Below are positions 1 to 7,053 of a DNA stretch of 12,812 bases, in pieces. The DNA lies in NCBI GenBank assembly GCA_003024985.2, contig PXIH01S0027664.1. One strand, 5' to 3'. The notes under the pieces are model-generated. The model did not search any database. It saw only the letters and a program-made list of their open reading frames with translations, and was not told the origin of the DNA. The translations under genes were made by a program, and so were the position numbers. This DNA is from Euperipatoides rowelli (lineage: Eukaryota; Onychophora; Udeonychophora; Euonychophora; Peripatopsidae). Position 1 is the first letter of the stretch. Each line of letters begins with the position of its first letter.

Positions 1-10
1 ACACACACAT
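1..10. repeat. Edge of an AC microsatellite
   Basis: The window opens with five AC units followed by AT-rich sequence. It is probably the right edge of a longer (AC)n tract cut by the window boundary, so its full length is unknown. Confidence 0.6.
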
Positions 11-161
11 AATATATAGAATAGTAAAAAGTAGGGAAGCTTAAACTGTGGAGAATAGCCAGAGGAGTGAAATAAATTAAGAGTCAAAGTATAAATAAAT
101 ATATCATCTAACTATAATAAAAGGCCAGTTTGGTCACTTTGGTCATGATGTCTGTCACGCT

Positions 162-182
162 GCTCGGCCGTCTTCGGCGAGC
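162..182. repeat. GC-rich hairpin in an AT-rich background
   Basis: GCTC (162-165) pairs with GAGC (179-182) and GCCG (167-170) pairs with CGGC (175-178), with one bulged G at 166 and a TCTT tetraloop. This is the most G+C-rich short stretch in the left third of the window. A GC-rich hairpin of this size resembles the 3'-terminal hairpin of Helitrons, but the expected CTRR end followed by T is not cleanly present, so no element class is assigned. Confidence 0.5.
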
Positions 183-240
183 CGATGACGCCTGAAGATA
201 ATTTCGCTCTATTTTCTGTCCATAGATGTAGCTGTATCCA

Positions 241-319
241 TCATTTTTGACAGGATTTTAAACTGTCATAGCAAGCTAAGAAGGATTAATGTCTGTCATA
301 TTTGACGGGCTTTTAAACT
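241..319. repeat. Direct repeat pair, 24 bp, 55 bp apart
   Basis: Positions 241-264 and 296-319 match at 21 of 24 bases, both ending in TTTTAAACT. They lie just downstream of the GC-rich hairpin at 162-182, and words of the TGTCTGTCA type occur at about 140-147 and 290-298. The cluster could be the subterminal region of an unrecognised transposon. No matching inverted end was found. Confidence 0.45.
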
Positions 320-741
320 AGTTCATATAATAATTATAAAATCATTGTTAAAGGATATAATAACTTATCAGCAAAGAAAGAATGAGAAACTGATTATCTT
401 ATGTAACAAGAAACTCTCTAATTAGAAGTCAAAAGACTCTGTAGCTCCTCTCCCTCTTAAAATATAAATAAGGAAGAAAATAATAATTCCTAAAACAACC
501 AGATGCAGTGTCACGAGTGGCTTCGAAAAATCTGCATGTAAATGAAATAATATAATATATATAGAATATCTTTTGACTAAAAATAATAAGTGATGGCTTT
601 CACGATTGCTAAATTTATTGTCCGATGGCCGTTCAAAAGGAGCCAATAAGGTTATATTTACAGCCTAGTAGTAAGGCCCAGTGACCTATGAATGAATATT
701 TACTATTCTAATAATTAATGGAATTTACTTTTCCATTATAG
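320..741. other. AT-rich intergenic stretch, no gene recognised
   Basis: Nothing convincing is visible here. A minus-strand open frame of 74 codons (422-646) is rich in Ile, Leu and Phe, as expected from AT-rich DNA, and shows no recognisable domain. The last ~20 bases before 742 are pyrimidine-rich and end in AG, which matters for the possible exon that follows. Confidence 0.5.
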
Positions 742-838
742 GATTACCAAAACTCGCATTAGTGATAAAATCATTGGAAAACCCGCATGGATGGAACCTG
801 CCAAAAAGTCGTCCTCATTCTGCTACACTCACCCATAG
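742..838 (+). CDS. Possible terminal exon (hypothetical, speculative)
   Basis: A pyrimidine-rich tract ending in TTATAG (736-741) resembles a splice acceptor. Downstream, the frame starting at 743 is open for 31 codons to a TAG at 836-838 and has a varied, protein-like composition (motif KPAWMEPAKKSSS) unlike the Ile/Leu/Phe/Lys noise elsewhere. About 155 bases further on lies AATAAA (992-997), which would suit a 3' untranslated region. I do not recognise the protein. Another frame is also open across much of the same stretch, which weakens the case. It may equally be a transposon fragment or chance. No upstream exon was identified in the window. Confidence 0.18.
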
Positions 839-991
839 CTATGGTCGTACCTGTACAATAAGCCGCTGACATTTGTAAAGTCAACCACACTATATAGAGA
901 CTTGTAAGTTACCTTCCTAATCTTTATCAGTAGAACTTTATAAGTACATATTTGTAGCCACAACACCACAATCTGGACTTGCGCAGCGATA

Positions 992-997
992 AATAAA
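992..997 (+). promoter_or_regulatory. Candidate polyadenylation signal
   Basis: AATAAA in AT-rich DNA, about 155 bases after the stop of the possible exon at 742-838. This hexamer is frequent by chance at this base composition, so the call depends entirely on that exon being real. Confidence 0.2.
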
Positions 998-1138
998 TTA
1001 TTTTGATTATTTTATTTACTGTACATCTTTGCTGTGTCTGACTCGTAACCTTGTACATCATCCTCTTCTATTCCCCACATTATATCCTACCCTTTATTAC
1101 AACGCTTCCAATCCAATTACCCCCACAAAGTCGTACTA

Positions 1139-1140
<2 letters not shown>

Positions 1141-1172
<32 letters not shown>
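1141..1172. repeat. TTA/ATT microsatellite
   Basis: About ten uninterrupted TTA units run from 1141 to 1172. Shorter ATT runs occur at about 1320-1332 and 1399-1412, so 1100-1420 as a whole is trinucleotide-rich. The tract creates a poly-Leu open frame (1051-1236) that is an artefact of the repeat. Confidence 0.9.
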
Positions 1173-1545
1173 GAGAATGCTCAATAGGTTAATCATTGTT
1201 ATTATAGTAATCAATAAAGATTCACTTCCTATATAATAAAATGGCATTAATCAGTCACCTTTATACAACTGTGCCTGTGCAAGGTTTCACATGCTGTGAT
1301 TTCATGTTATTAGATCGAGATATTATTATTACCATTTTAAAATTATTAATTAACTAGCGTTTATTTGTTTGATTTCATGCATTTAGAATAAAATTTAATA
1401 TTATTATTATTAAACAATAAGATGATTACTGTAATACAGATTGAGCTAATAAAAACCACATATTTTTTTCATTTGAATATTTTGATACACATTCACTCAT
1501 TAAGAGATTTATATTTTTAATCATTTCTAAAATGATTTTAGAATA
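1173..1545. other. AT-rich intergenic stretch
   Basis: No gene, RNA or element is recognised. The sequence is AT-rich with short ATT runs and stop codons in every frame. Confidence 0.5.
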
Positions 1546-1594
1546 GGGGAGATAAGGGATGGGGAGAGGGGATCTCAGGGGATGGGTAAGGGGG
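1546..1594 (+). other. G-rich run with G-quadruplex potential
   Basis: Seven runs of three to five G (lengths 4, 3, 4, 4, 4, 3 and 5) are separated by spacers of 2-6 bases over 49 bases on the + strand. This satisfies the usual G-quadruplex pattern (four or more G3+ runs with loops of 1-7) several times over. It sits in strongly AT-rich DNA. It is followed by AGCCCC (about 1602-1607) and GGGGCT (about 1628-1633), which could pair as a small stem. Whether it folds or has a role is not shown by sequence alone. Confidence 0.7.
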
Positions 1595-1599
1595 ATATC

Positions 1600-2167
1600 T
1601 AGAGCCCCATTGTATTTTAATTCACAAGGGGCTTTTAGCTAGTATTTTATAATTTGGAGTTCTAATGTTTATTTATACTTCTATGTGATGCAATCTGTTG
1701 CTTAAAGAAATGAAAGCTCTCTATGAGATCATCCATAATAATGCAGTCAGGTGTGCACAATTAAACACGGACACCCATCCATCGTTGTCCGTAATTATTG
1801 AAGAAATACAATATTTACGAAGACATATTTGATTGCTCTCCGTCTTGTTAGCTATTGAACTAATCATACCTTAGGTTTTAGAAGTAGAGTAGACATACTG
1901 TTGTTTTTTTTCCAGCTAATTTAGTTTGAAAACGTTTTTAAAAATGGATTTTCATACAGAAGTAAATAAAGTAAAAATAAAATATTTTACACAATACTAG
2001 ACGTTTGTTGGTGTTCATTTTGACATTTGAAACTAAAAATCATAACGGTTAAAAATAAGAAAAGAAAATTGATTGGCTATTGTAAAGAGTAATTTCATTG
2101 ATTATAATAGAACACTATAAATAAATTTATGAGACAGATTAAAATGGATCGGAGACATGTTCCATAG
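1600..2167. other. AT-rich intergenic stretch
   Basis: No coding region is seen. A small stem occurs where ACGGACA (1767-1773) can pair with TGTCCGT (1786-1792) around a 12-base loop. The stretch around 1740-1860 is slightly richer in G+C and could be an old repeat, but neither ends nor coding capacity are visible. Confidence 0.45.
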
Positions 2168-2203
2168 AAGTATAAAATGAGCCTTAAAGCTCATTTTATA
2201 CTT
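2168..2203. repeat. Perfect 15-bp inverted repeat with 6-base loop
   Basis: The arm at 2168-2182 is the exact reverse complement of 2189-2203, with loop CTTAAA (2183-2188). One further G-T wobble can pair outside it. Fifteen perfect pairs with a short loop are unlikely to be chance even in AT-rich DNA. It is too short to be a standard microRNA precursor, and no protein or transposon end is seen beside it. A snap-back template-switch origin is plausible (inference). Confidence 0.85.
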
Positions 2204-2984
2204 TAATAGTTTTAAAATACAATGCTTGATTTATTGCTTAATAAAGATATCTTTACACATCAGTGAGGGTACAAAAAAAATGATGCAATATCCATCACCA
2301 AATGATTGATTGTACTGAGCAATACTTTACTAAACACAAAACTAGCATTAGAAGAAATTGCAAGAAACTTCACAAAGACATATGATTGTAGAGTTTCGGT
2401 TTTTCAAAACAAAAATAGAAATTTCCACATCACATTTCTGTAGAAGGCTATTATGATTTTTGCAGATATAGAAAAAGTTGTCGTAGTCTGGTAGTTTGGC
2501 TACCCGAGGATTTTGTCTTTGAGACGAAGAAATAAAAGGTTGAAAAAAAAAATATTACATAAAAAAAAATAGAATGAGGAAAAAAGTACAATAGTTTATT
2601 TAAAATAAACAAATTTAGTTACATTACTACCATTGTTCAATTTAAATTAATATTTGAAATAATAATCATCAAAATAATTTCAATTTATTAGTTTCGAAAC
2701 TTTTGAATTAATTATTAGGCAGTAAGAAATTAGGTTTTATTTTGAGCTTTTTAATATTTAAAAAAAAATACTGTATATACTATAAAAGGCGAAAAATTTA
2801 TTGCTTGCTTTATTGTTTTTTTTTTAATTGGTTTTTTTATTGTATTCTGACTGTAAGTATCTTTTCTAAAAATAGACCAAGATCTTTTTCCTTTAAATAA
2901 ATATCACTTTATTTAAGGGAATGCATTTATGAAGAAAATACAAGTAAATTATTTTTTTCCATTAACTATCTTTAACCAGAGACA
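2204..2984. other. Very AT-rich intergenic stretch
   Basis: No gene is seen. It contains A- and T-homopolymers and weak self-complementary words, for example GTTTATTT and AAATAAAC around one base near 2596-2612, and CCTTTAAATAAA facing TTTATTTAAGG at about 2890-2920. These are expected at such a low G+C content and are not assigned a role. Confidence 0.5.
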
Positions 2985-3011
2985 TCCCTTAGGGAGAAGG
3001 GAGCATTCCCT

Positions 3012-3040
3012 CTAACTTTGGCTGAAAGTCTGAAAGTTAG
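3012..3040. repeat. Small inverted repeat (8-bp arms, 13-base loop)
   Basis: CTAACTTT (3012-3019) pairs perfectly with AAAGTTAG (3033-3040). It sits in a slightly more G+C-rich patch (2985-3050) that contains several AGGGA/TCCCT words and may belong to the same dispersed repeat as the C-run at 3279-3289. The family is not recognised. Confidence 0.4.
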
Positions 3041-3251
3041 GAAATTTTGTCAATAATTTCATTTGCATAATATATATTATAAATCTGGAAATATCAACAT
3101 TTAATTAAAATAAATAACCGTATAACAAAATTCATAATAGTAAATAGACCTTATTTGTTTGCCATAGGGTAAATGTGCATCTGTTGTCTATAGATTAATA
3201 GACAGATGTGTATATTTTGCAAATACTAGGCACCAAATTCAGTAGAAATTA

Positions 3252-3416
3252 CTAAAAATTGGGGGATGCCTTCTCACTCCCCCCCCCCCTATTGAGGTCT
3301 AGCTCTGGACCTACTGGTGGAGGATCGCCTCTTTCCTTCTGAAACTGAATAGTTGGAAGTTCGGAAGAAACAGCTTGGCTACGGGAAGATATACTTCCTT
3401 TGGCCACTTTTTCCAT
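3252..3416 (-). pseudogene. Coding-like minus-strand fragment (hypothetical)
   Basis: On the minus strand an ATG at 3416 opens a 54-codon frame to a stop at 3252-3254. The first ~35 codons have protein-like composition and codon variety (motifs AKGSISSRSQAVSSELP and QKERGDPPP) that stands out from the surrounding AT-rich noise. A second minus-strand frame, 3469 to 3311, is open over the same DNA, and its first part (motif TSFVKEVNEINHQEWKKW) also looks coding. This suggests one original reading frame broken by a small indel near 3418. The far end runs into the C-run repeat at 3279-3289, which encodes Gly codons and is unlikely to be genuine protein. I do not recognise the family. It may be a fragment of a transposon protein or a decayed exon. 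Confidence 0.25.
3279..3289. repeat. C11 homopolymer inside a probable dispersed repeat
   Basis: Eleven consecutive C on the + strand, preceded by GGGGG (about 3261-3265) and followed by a short stretch rich in GACCT/AGGTC words. A comparable C-run followed by an A-run occurs at about 5983-6001. Length is prone to sequencing error. Confidence 0.6.
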
Positions 3417-3759
3417 TCCTGATGATTTATTTCATTAACTTCCTTGACAAATGAAGTTTGACCAACCATATTTTCAGTCTATTAAATTTACAGTATCCTT
3501 TTCTTTACACACATTTTAAAACTCTCTGCCGCGCTCATTACACAATCATTTCTATTTAAATATGGAAGTGTCTTCTACCACAGTAATATTTGTTGTGTGA
3601 GCATAATTTACAACCAAACATTCACCGTAGGAAGTGAACTTAATGGCCGCCTAATGTCTACCGCAGTAAAATTTATCATACGTTTTATGTGCCATAATAA
3701 TTCATTTCCAAGAAAAAAATAATGGATTTGAAAAGCTCTTTCTTATAATTTATAGACTA

Positions 3760-4047
3760 TTGATATATTTTAGATCTTTACCAACTTATTTTCATACTTA
3801 TAAAAAAAATTATAGACTATTTTTGTATAAAAACTATGAATGCCTGGAGGAGGAGTATGAAAATCCACTCTATTATATTTGTTATAGATATTTGCACAGG
3901 GGTAAATCATTTATTAATATTTGGATGCAAATAATTTTTTTTTCAAAATATAGTACGCTGGCAGGAGAAAAGAAAATACCTTTTTCTAGATTCACTGCAG
4001 TGGGAGAAAACGTGGCCTTTAAATATTTGGACATTCCATTATTCTAG
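3760..4047 (+). CDS. Hypothetical open frame, 95 codons
   Basis: An ATG at 3760 opens 95 codons to a TAG at 4045-4047. The first two thirds are rich in Tyr, Phe, Ile and Lys, as AT-rich DNA gives by chance. The last ~30 codons (about 3955-4044) have balanced, protein-like content (motif LAGEKKIPFSRFTAVGENVA). A T-rich tract followed by ATAG at about 3936-3954 lies just before that part and could be a splice acceptor, so the real unit, if any, may be only the 3' portion. No domain is recognised, and no polyadenylation signal or other exon is linked to it. It ends 66 bases before the DNA transposon at 4114. Confidence 0.22.
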   Translation: MIYFRSLPTYFHTYKKNYRLFLYKNYECLEEEYENPLYYICYRYLHRGKSFINIWMQIIFFSKYSTLAGEKKIPFSRFTAVGENVAFKYLDIPLF

Positions 4048-4110
4048 AGTTTTTTAAAAGAAACATTTAAAACCAATACTATGTGGATGTTTATTTAGCT
4101 CATAACTGAG

Positions 4111-4113
4111 TAA
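4111..4113 (+). repeat. Left target-site duplication TAA
   Basis: TAA immediately before the left end of the 1407-bp transposon, matched by TAA at 5521-5523 immediately after the right end. Confidence 0.65.
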
Positions 4114-4148
4114 AGGCGAGTTTTCGCGACCTGAACCAGAAACTGGTT
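4114..4148 (+). repeat. Left terminal inverted repeat
   Basis: Thirty-five bases matching the reverse complement of 5486-5520 except at positions 13 (G against A) and 26 (G against T). After a small gap the similarity resumes at GTGGTTA and again at CTTTTGGTTAACCAA. Confidence 0.85.
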
Positions 4149-5485
4149 ACTAAGTGGTTAGCGACCAAAGTGTATTGGTGGTCTAACCAGCTTTTGGTTA
4201 ACCAACCAGAAGAGTTTTCACGCTATGATTCATTTTTTAGTTAACCAATTTCTCGAACCAAATGAGATAGCTGGTTCGATTGGTTTGGTTAAAAAAATGG
4301 TGGTTACGATGAAAGATTTAATCATAACAAATGAGAGCGGAAATGTATTTAATTTTAACATTTTAGAAGAAGCACCTATAATTTTGTTGACAGGTTTATT
4401 TATTTAATAATTTGTCTTCGATTATAATACATTATAAAGTTAAAAACATTCTGGAAATAAGAAAATATGGTAGCCTACTAAAAAATATTAAGATGATGTA
4501 ATCAAAAAAAAAAAACACCCAATTAACTGGCTTTGCTGGGAATAAATTAAAGTTCTCAATAATTGTTTTGTGACTAAAATAATACGATTTATAAAATTTG
4601 TATTGACATTTTAATTGATATTTATACGGCTAATTTATATTTGATACTAATTGTTGTATAAGCACTAGGCTTTATACAGTCCTTGTTTTAAAAAAAACAA
4701 CAACAATAATAATAGTTTTCTAGTTATAATAAGTTTATTGAAAGAAGCAGCTAATATTTTGTTGATGGCCGGGTTTTATTTCAGTTTAGAGATTTGAGTT
4801 ATTCCTACAGTTTTTTTTTTTTTACACGCGATGTATTCTTGTATTTCAGATAATGACTCCTATGCTATACTATTTCTAAAGCAACTTCTATCACTGATTT
4901 GTAATTGGTTCTATTTTCTATCTCATGGAATAAAAATCAAATTACGACTTTGGAAAGAAAGTATAATAAAATTAAAAACAAATAGCTGCCTGTAAATCGC
5001 TATTATTGTATCAATAAGAGATTTTTAGGAATTATTTTGAGCATTTAATGATCTAGCATTCGCTTGCTTTATTTAAATTTATTGATCCTATATTGTTTCA
5101 AATTGATATTTATTTTATCATATTTCTATGTTATATAATATTAAATATTAATGAGGGATCATGAAAACAATCTAAAGCTGAAGATCCTGATATCTTGGTA
5201 GACTAATACTAAAAACATTTGATGGTCTAGAATGGCTCTTCAACTGTAAAAATAGGTCATAATTAACTCTGGATGTGAAATTTATTATATTCTCGAGATT
5301 TAAATCATTAACAGGTTTTTATTGCTAGCCAATGTTGTTCAACATTATTTTTTTGCTTTCCAGATGCTATTTTTAAAACGAACTTCTAAAGCCGAGCAAA
5401 GAGTTTTTGCGACCATCTAATTGGTTAACCAAAAGTCTAACCAAACATATCGGATGTGATGTTTTATAGGTAACCACATTGAACC
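4149..5485. other. Interior of the DNA transposon, no transposase found
   Basis: AT-rich, with no long open frame on either strand. A 60-codon frame (4225-4407) has no recognisable motif. One weak internal repeat is seen: 4368-4393 and 4743-4768 agree at 21 of 26 bases and both translate to an EA-x2-ILL-like peptide. The region may be decayed transposase or captured filler; neither can be shown by eye. Confidence 0.45.
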
Positions 5486-5520
5486 AACCAGTTTATGGTT
5501 CAGGTCGTGAAAACTCGCCT
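5486..5520 (-). repeat. Right terminal inverted repeat
   Basis: Reverse complement of the left repeat with two mismatches in 35 bases. An additional, forward-facing copy of the end motif (GAGTTTTTGCGACC, 13 of 14 matching the left end) lies at about 5401-5414, so the last 120 bases are themselves flanked by opposed end motifs. Confidence 0.85.
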
Positions 5521-5523
5521 TAA
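5521..5523 (+). repeat. Right target-site duplication TAA
   Basis: TAA directly after the right end, identical to 4111-4113. Three bases alone carry little weight, but they fall exactly at the ends defined by the inverted repeats. Confidence 0.65.
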
Positions 5524-6208
5524 GACTAATCAACGTCATGGTATATAGCTCTGAATGTTACGATAATCAATGATGATGTGTGTATTTTGAGCATGAATGG
5601 TAAAGATGAATCAGTGTTTATTCTGTATAAGAAAAAACATTAATCTTGTTCTCAAGATTAGCACAGTATAGACAACTTTTACAACAATCATAATTTTCAG
5701 AATACAAATAAATTAATTTTGCATGTAATATTTTATTTCACAGATTTTTTTTTACTTTACTTCACACTTCTGGTGACAATAATTCACCATCCCTGATCTA
5801 TACAATATTTTTCGTAAAATATGATATTCTTTAACACGTGGACTAGCCCCAGACAGAAATTACAAAAGAACAGAAAGAGGAGTAGAGACATCCTATATCC
5901 TATTTCTTTGAAGACCCCTGCAGTTCTATGCAATTTTAAATTTTATTCTGGAATAATACATATTAAGCCGATATTAATTCTGCCCCCCCCCCCAAAAAAA
6001 AATATTGTTCTATTAAAAATTCTCCACTTTCCCACCCCCTTGTTAAAGCTCACCATTAACTCTGCAATTAGTAAACTACTCCACATCAAATGAATAATTT
6101 ACGTGGCAACTATTACAAAGTAATCCCAGTAAAGAAGGGGAAAAAAAGATATAGGCTACAATAATTATTATATTTGGTCAGGGAGAAATGATATATAGAA
6201 TAAGTTGA
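5524..6208. other. AT-rich intergenic stretch with C/A homopolymers
   Basis: No gene is recognised. It contains a long C-run running directly into an A-run (about 5983-6001) and C-rich patches near 6030-6042. An open frame at 5821-6093 reads through these homopolymers and has a Pro/Lys artefact in the middle, so it is not called. Confidence 0.45.
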
Positions 6209-6334
6209 GAAACGAATGTTTTGAAGGTTCTGTGGGACATTTCTAAAGAATCGTTGAAACTTTTATTCAGAATGGGATTATTCCACCAATGTGGATGGTG
6301 TACAGATCTTGTATACTCTAGTTTACTTGTGTAG
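6209..6334 (+). CDS. Possible terminal exon (hypothetical, speculative)
   Basis: The frame beginning at 6209, directly after a TGA at 6206-6208, is open for 41 codons to a TAG at 6332-6334. Its composition looks protein-like (motif VLWDISKESLKLLFRMG, then Cys and Trp residues in QCGWCTD) in contrast to the surrounding DNA. Two AATAAA signals follow at 6391 and 6414, so 6335-6420 would make a normal short 3' untranslated region. There is no start codon near the beginning, so it would have to be the end of a spliced gene or of a transposon open frame. The acceptor site is not convincing. I do not recognise the protein. Confidence 0.22.
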   Translation, partial: ETNVLKVLWDISKESLKLLFRMGLFHQCGWCTDLVYSSLLV

Positions 6335-6390
6335 TTTTAATATATTTTTGGTTATTGTGTTTATTATTTTTGTATTTATTTGTTACCTTT

Positions 6391-6419
6391 AATAAAGAAT
6401 GTAATTTCATCTCAATAAA
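6391..6419 (+). promoter_or_regulatory. Pair of candidate polyadenylation signals
   Basis: AATAAA at 6391-6396 and again at 6414-6419, 57 and 80 bases after the stop of the possible exon at 6209-6334. Such hexamers are common at this A+T content. Their pairing behind an open frame is the only reason for noting them. Confidence 0.25.
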
Positions 6420-6771
6420 GGTTTGATGATAATAATAATGTTATATCAACCCTTTATGTTTGAGATTTATTATATTTATATAAGGATAAGTGATATAGTC
6501 CCATTAAACTAAAATTAGAAAACAGCTTAAAAAAACAAAGAAAAGTAAAAATCATGCTCAACTTTAGAGTAGAATAATCTATCTTATTTTCATATTGTTA
6601 CTATTTGTCTATGTTTATTTAAAATATTTATTTTAATGAACAAAAAAAAAAGAATATTAAAAAAAAAAGAAAAATACAGGTTAATAATAAAATATTTGTA
6701 TTAAAATACGATTAAATATAAAAAAAAAAGCAAAATATTTTTTTTAATATACAAAACATTGTTTTTATAAG
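6420..6771. other. AT-rich stretch before the LTR element
   Basis: No gene is visible. It contains several A8-A10 homopolymers (about 6642, 6660 and 6720) and is among the most AT-rich parts of the window. Confidence 0.5.
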
Positions 6772-6796
6772 TGTACAGTATCACAAATACCTAAGA

Positions 6797-6814
6797 TTAC
6801 TGTATATACAGTAA
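6797..6814. promoter_or_regulatory. Perfect 18-bp palindrome in the LTR
   Basis: TTACTGTATATACAGTAA equals its own reverse complement. It contains a TATATA core and lies in the putative U3 of the 5' LTR, so it could be a TATA-type promoter or a dimeric protein-binding site. Function is inferred only from position. Confidence 0.6.
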
Positions 6815-6815
6815 A

Positions 6816-6827
6816 GTGCAGCTGCAC
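6816..6827. promoter_or_regulatory. Perfect 12-bp palindrome GTGCAGCTGCAC
   Basis: It follows the 18-bp palindrome after a single base and contains the E-box-type core CAGCTG. Two perfect palindromes side by side in a putative LTR suggest a regulatory or dimerisation role, but nothing here proves it. Confidence 0.5.
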
Positions 6828-6928
6828 CTTCTGCTATTCTTACAGAATTGCAATTGTTTCCATTGTTGCAAAAATGCTATTCTATTAGTTACAGAATTGT
6901 ATTAAAAAAATATACCTTTCCTGTCCTT

Positions 6929-6934
6929 AATAAA
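6929..6934 (+). promoter_or_regulatory. LTR polyadenylation signal
   Basis: AATAAA in the putative LTR, 48 bases before its CA end and followed by a GT-rich stretch (GTGTTT), the usual arrangement for LTR transcripts. Confidence 0.45.
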
Positions 6935-6984
6935 AGTGTTTACCTTACCTATCCGTGTATTTCTCTGTGCTAGGACATTTCATT

Positions 6985-6996
6985 TTGCGACGAGGG
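6985..6996 (+). other. Degraded tRNA primer-binding site
   Basis: TTGCGACGAGGG begins two bases after the LTR end. Elements of this lineage commonly carry a TGGCGACGAGG-type site complementary to a tRNA 3' end (TGG being the complement of CCA). Here the second base is T instead of G, so pairing with the CCA end is imperfect. The primer tRNA is not identified from sequence alone. Confidence 0.6.
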
Positions 6997-7053
6997 TTTT
7001 AAAAAATTTTCTCCGAGTTTTTAAGTTTTTTTTTTCTTTTTTTTTAAAAAAAG

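Larger units (their letters stand above)
4114..5520. mobile_element. Non-autonomous TIR DNA transposon (1407 bp)
   Basis: The two ends are inverted repeats: 4114-4148 matches the reverse complement of 5486-5520 at 33 of 35 bases, and similarity continues in patches for about 100 bases inwards. The ends start AGGCGAGTTTTC. The trinucleotide TAA flanks both sides (4111-4113 and 5521-5523), a 3-bp target duplication. Both subterminal regions contain the palindrome TTGGTTAACCAA (4194-4205 and 5421-5432) and extra copies of the GAGTTTT-type end motif (about 4211 and 5401). The interior is AT-rich and has only short open frames (the longest 60 codons, 4225-4407), with no recognisable DDE transposase. 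A TAA duplication with TIRs fits PIF/Harbinger, which prefers TWA targets, but the superfamily is an inference because there is no transposase. It would depend on a transposase encoded elsewhere. Confidence 0.85.
6772..6982 (+). repeat. Putative 5' LTR
   Basis: Bounded on the right by CA (6981-6982) two bases before the primer-binding site, as in Ty3/gypsy elements. The left edge is placed at a TGT (6772) because LTRs normally begin TG, giving about 211 bp; this edge is a guess, since no second LTR is available for comparison. Inside are two abutting palindromes (6797-6814 and 6816-6827), a TATATA core in the first, and AATAAA at 6929-6934 followed by GTGTTT, consistent with promoter, R region and polyadenylation signal. 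Target duplication cannot be tested. Confidence 0.5.

Noticed and set aside
162-195. Helitron 3' terminus (GC hairpin followed by CTGA)
   Set aside because: Helitrons insert so that a T follows the CTRR end; here an A follows, and no matching 5' TC end was identified.
422-646. 74-codon minus-strand open frame with a hydrophobic stretch
   Set aside because: Hydrophobicity follows from AT-rich codons; no motif, no transcript signal and no supporting context.
1051-1236. 61-codon open frame with a poly-Leu run
   Set aside because: The Leu run is a direct translation of the TTA microsatellite, and the rest is AT-rich noise.
5821-6093. 90-codon open frame
   Set aside because: It reads through a long C-run and an A-run, giving Pro and Lys runs; composition is otherwise noise.
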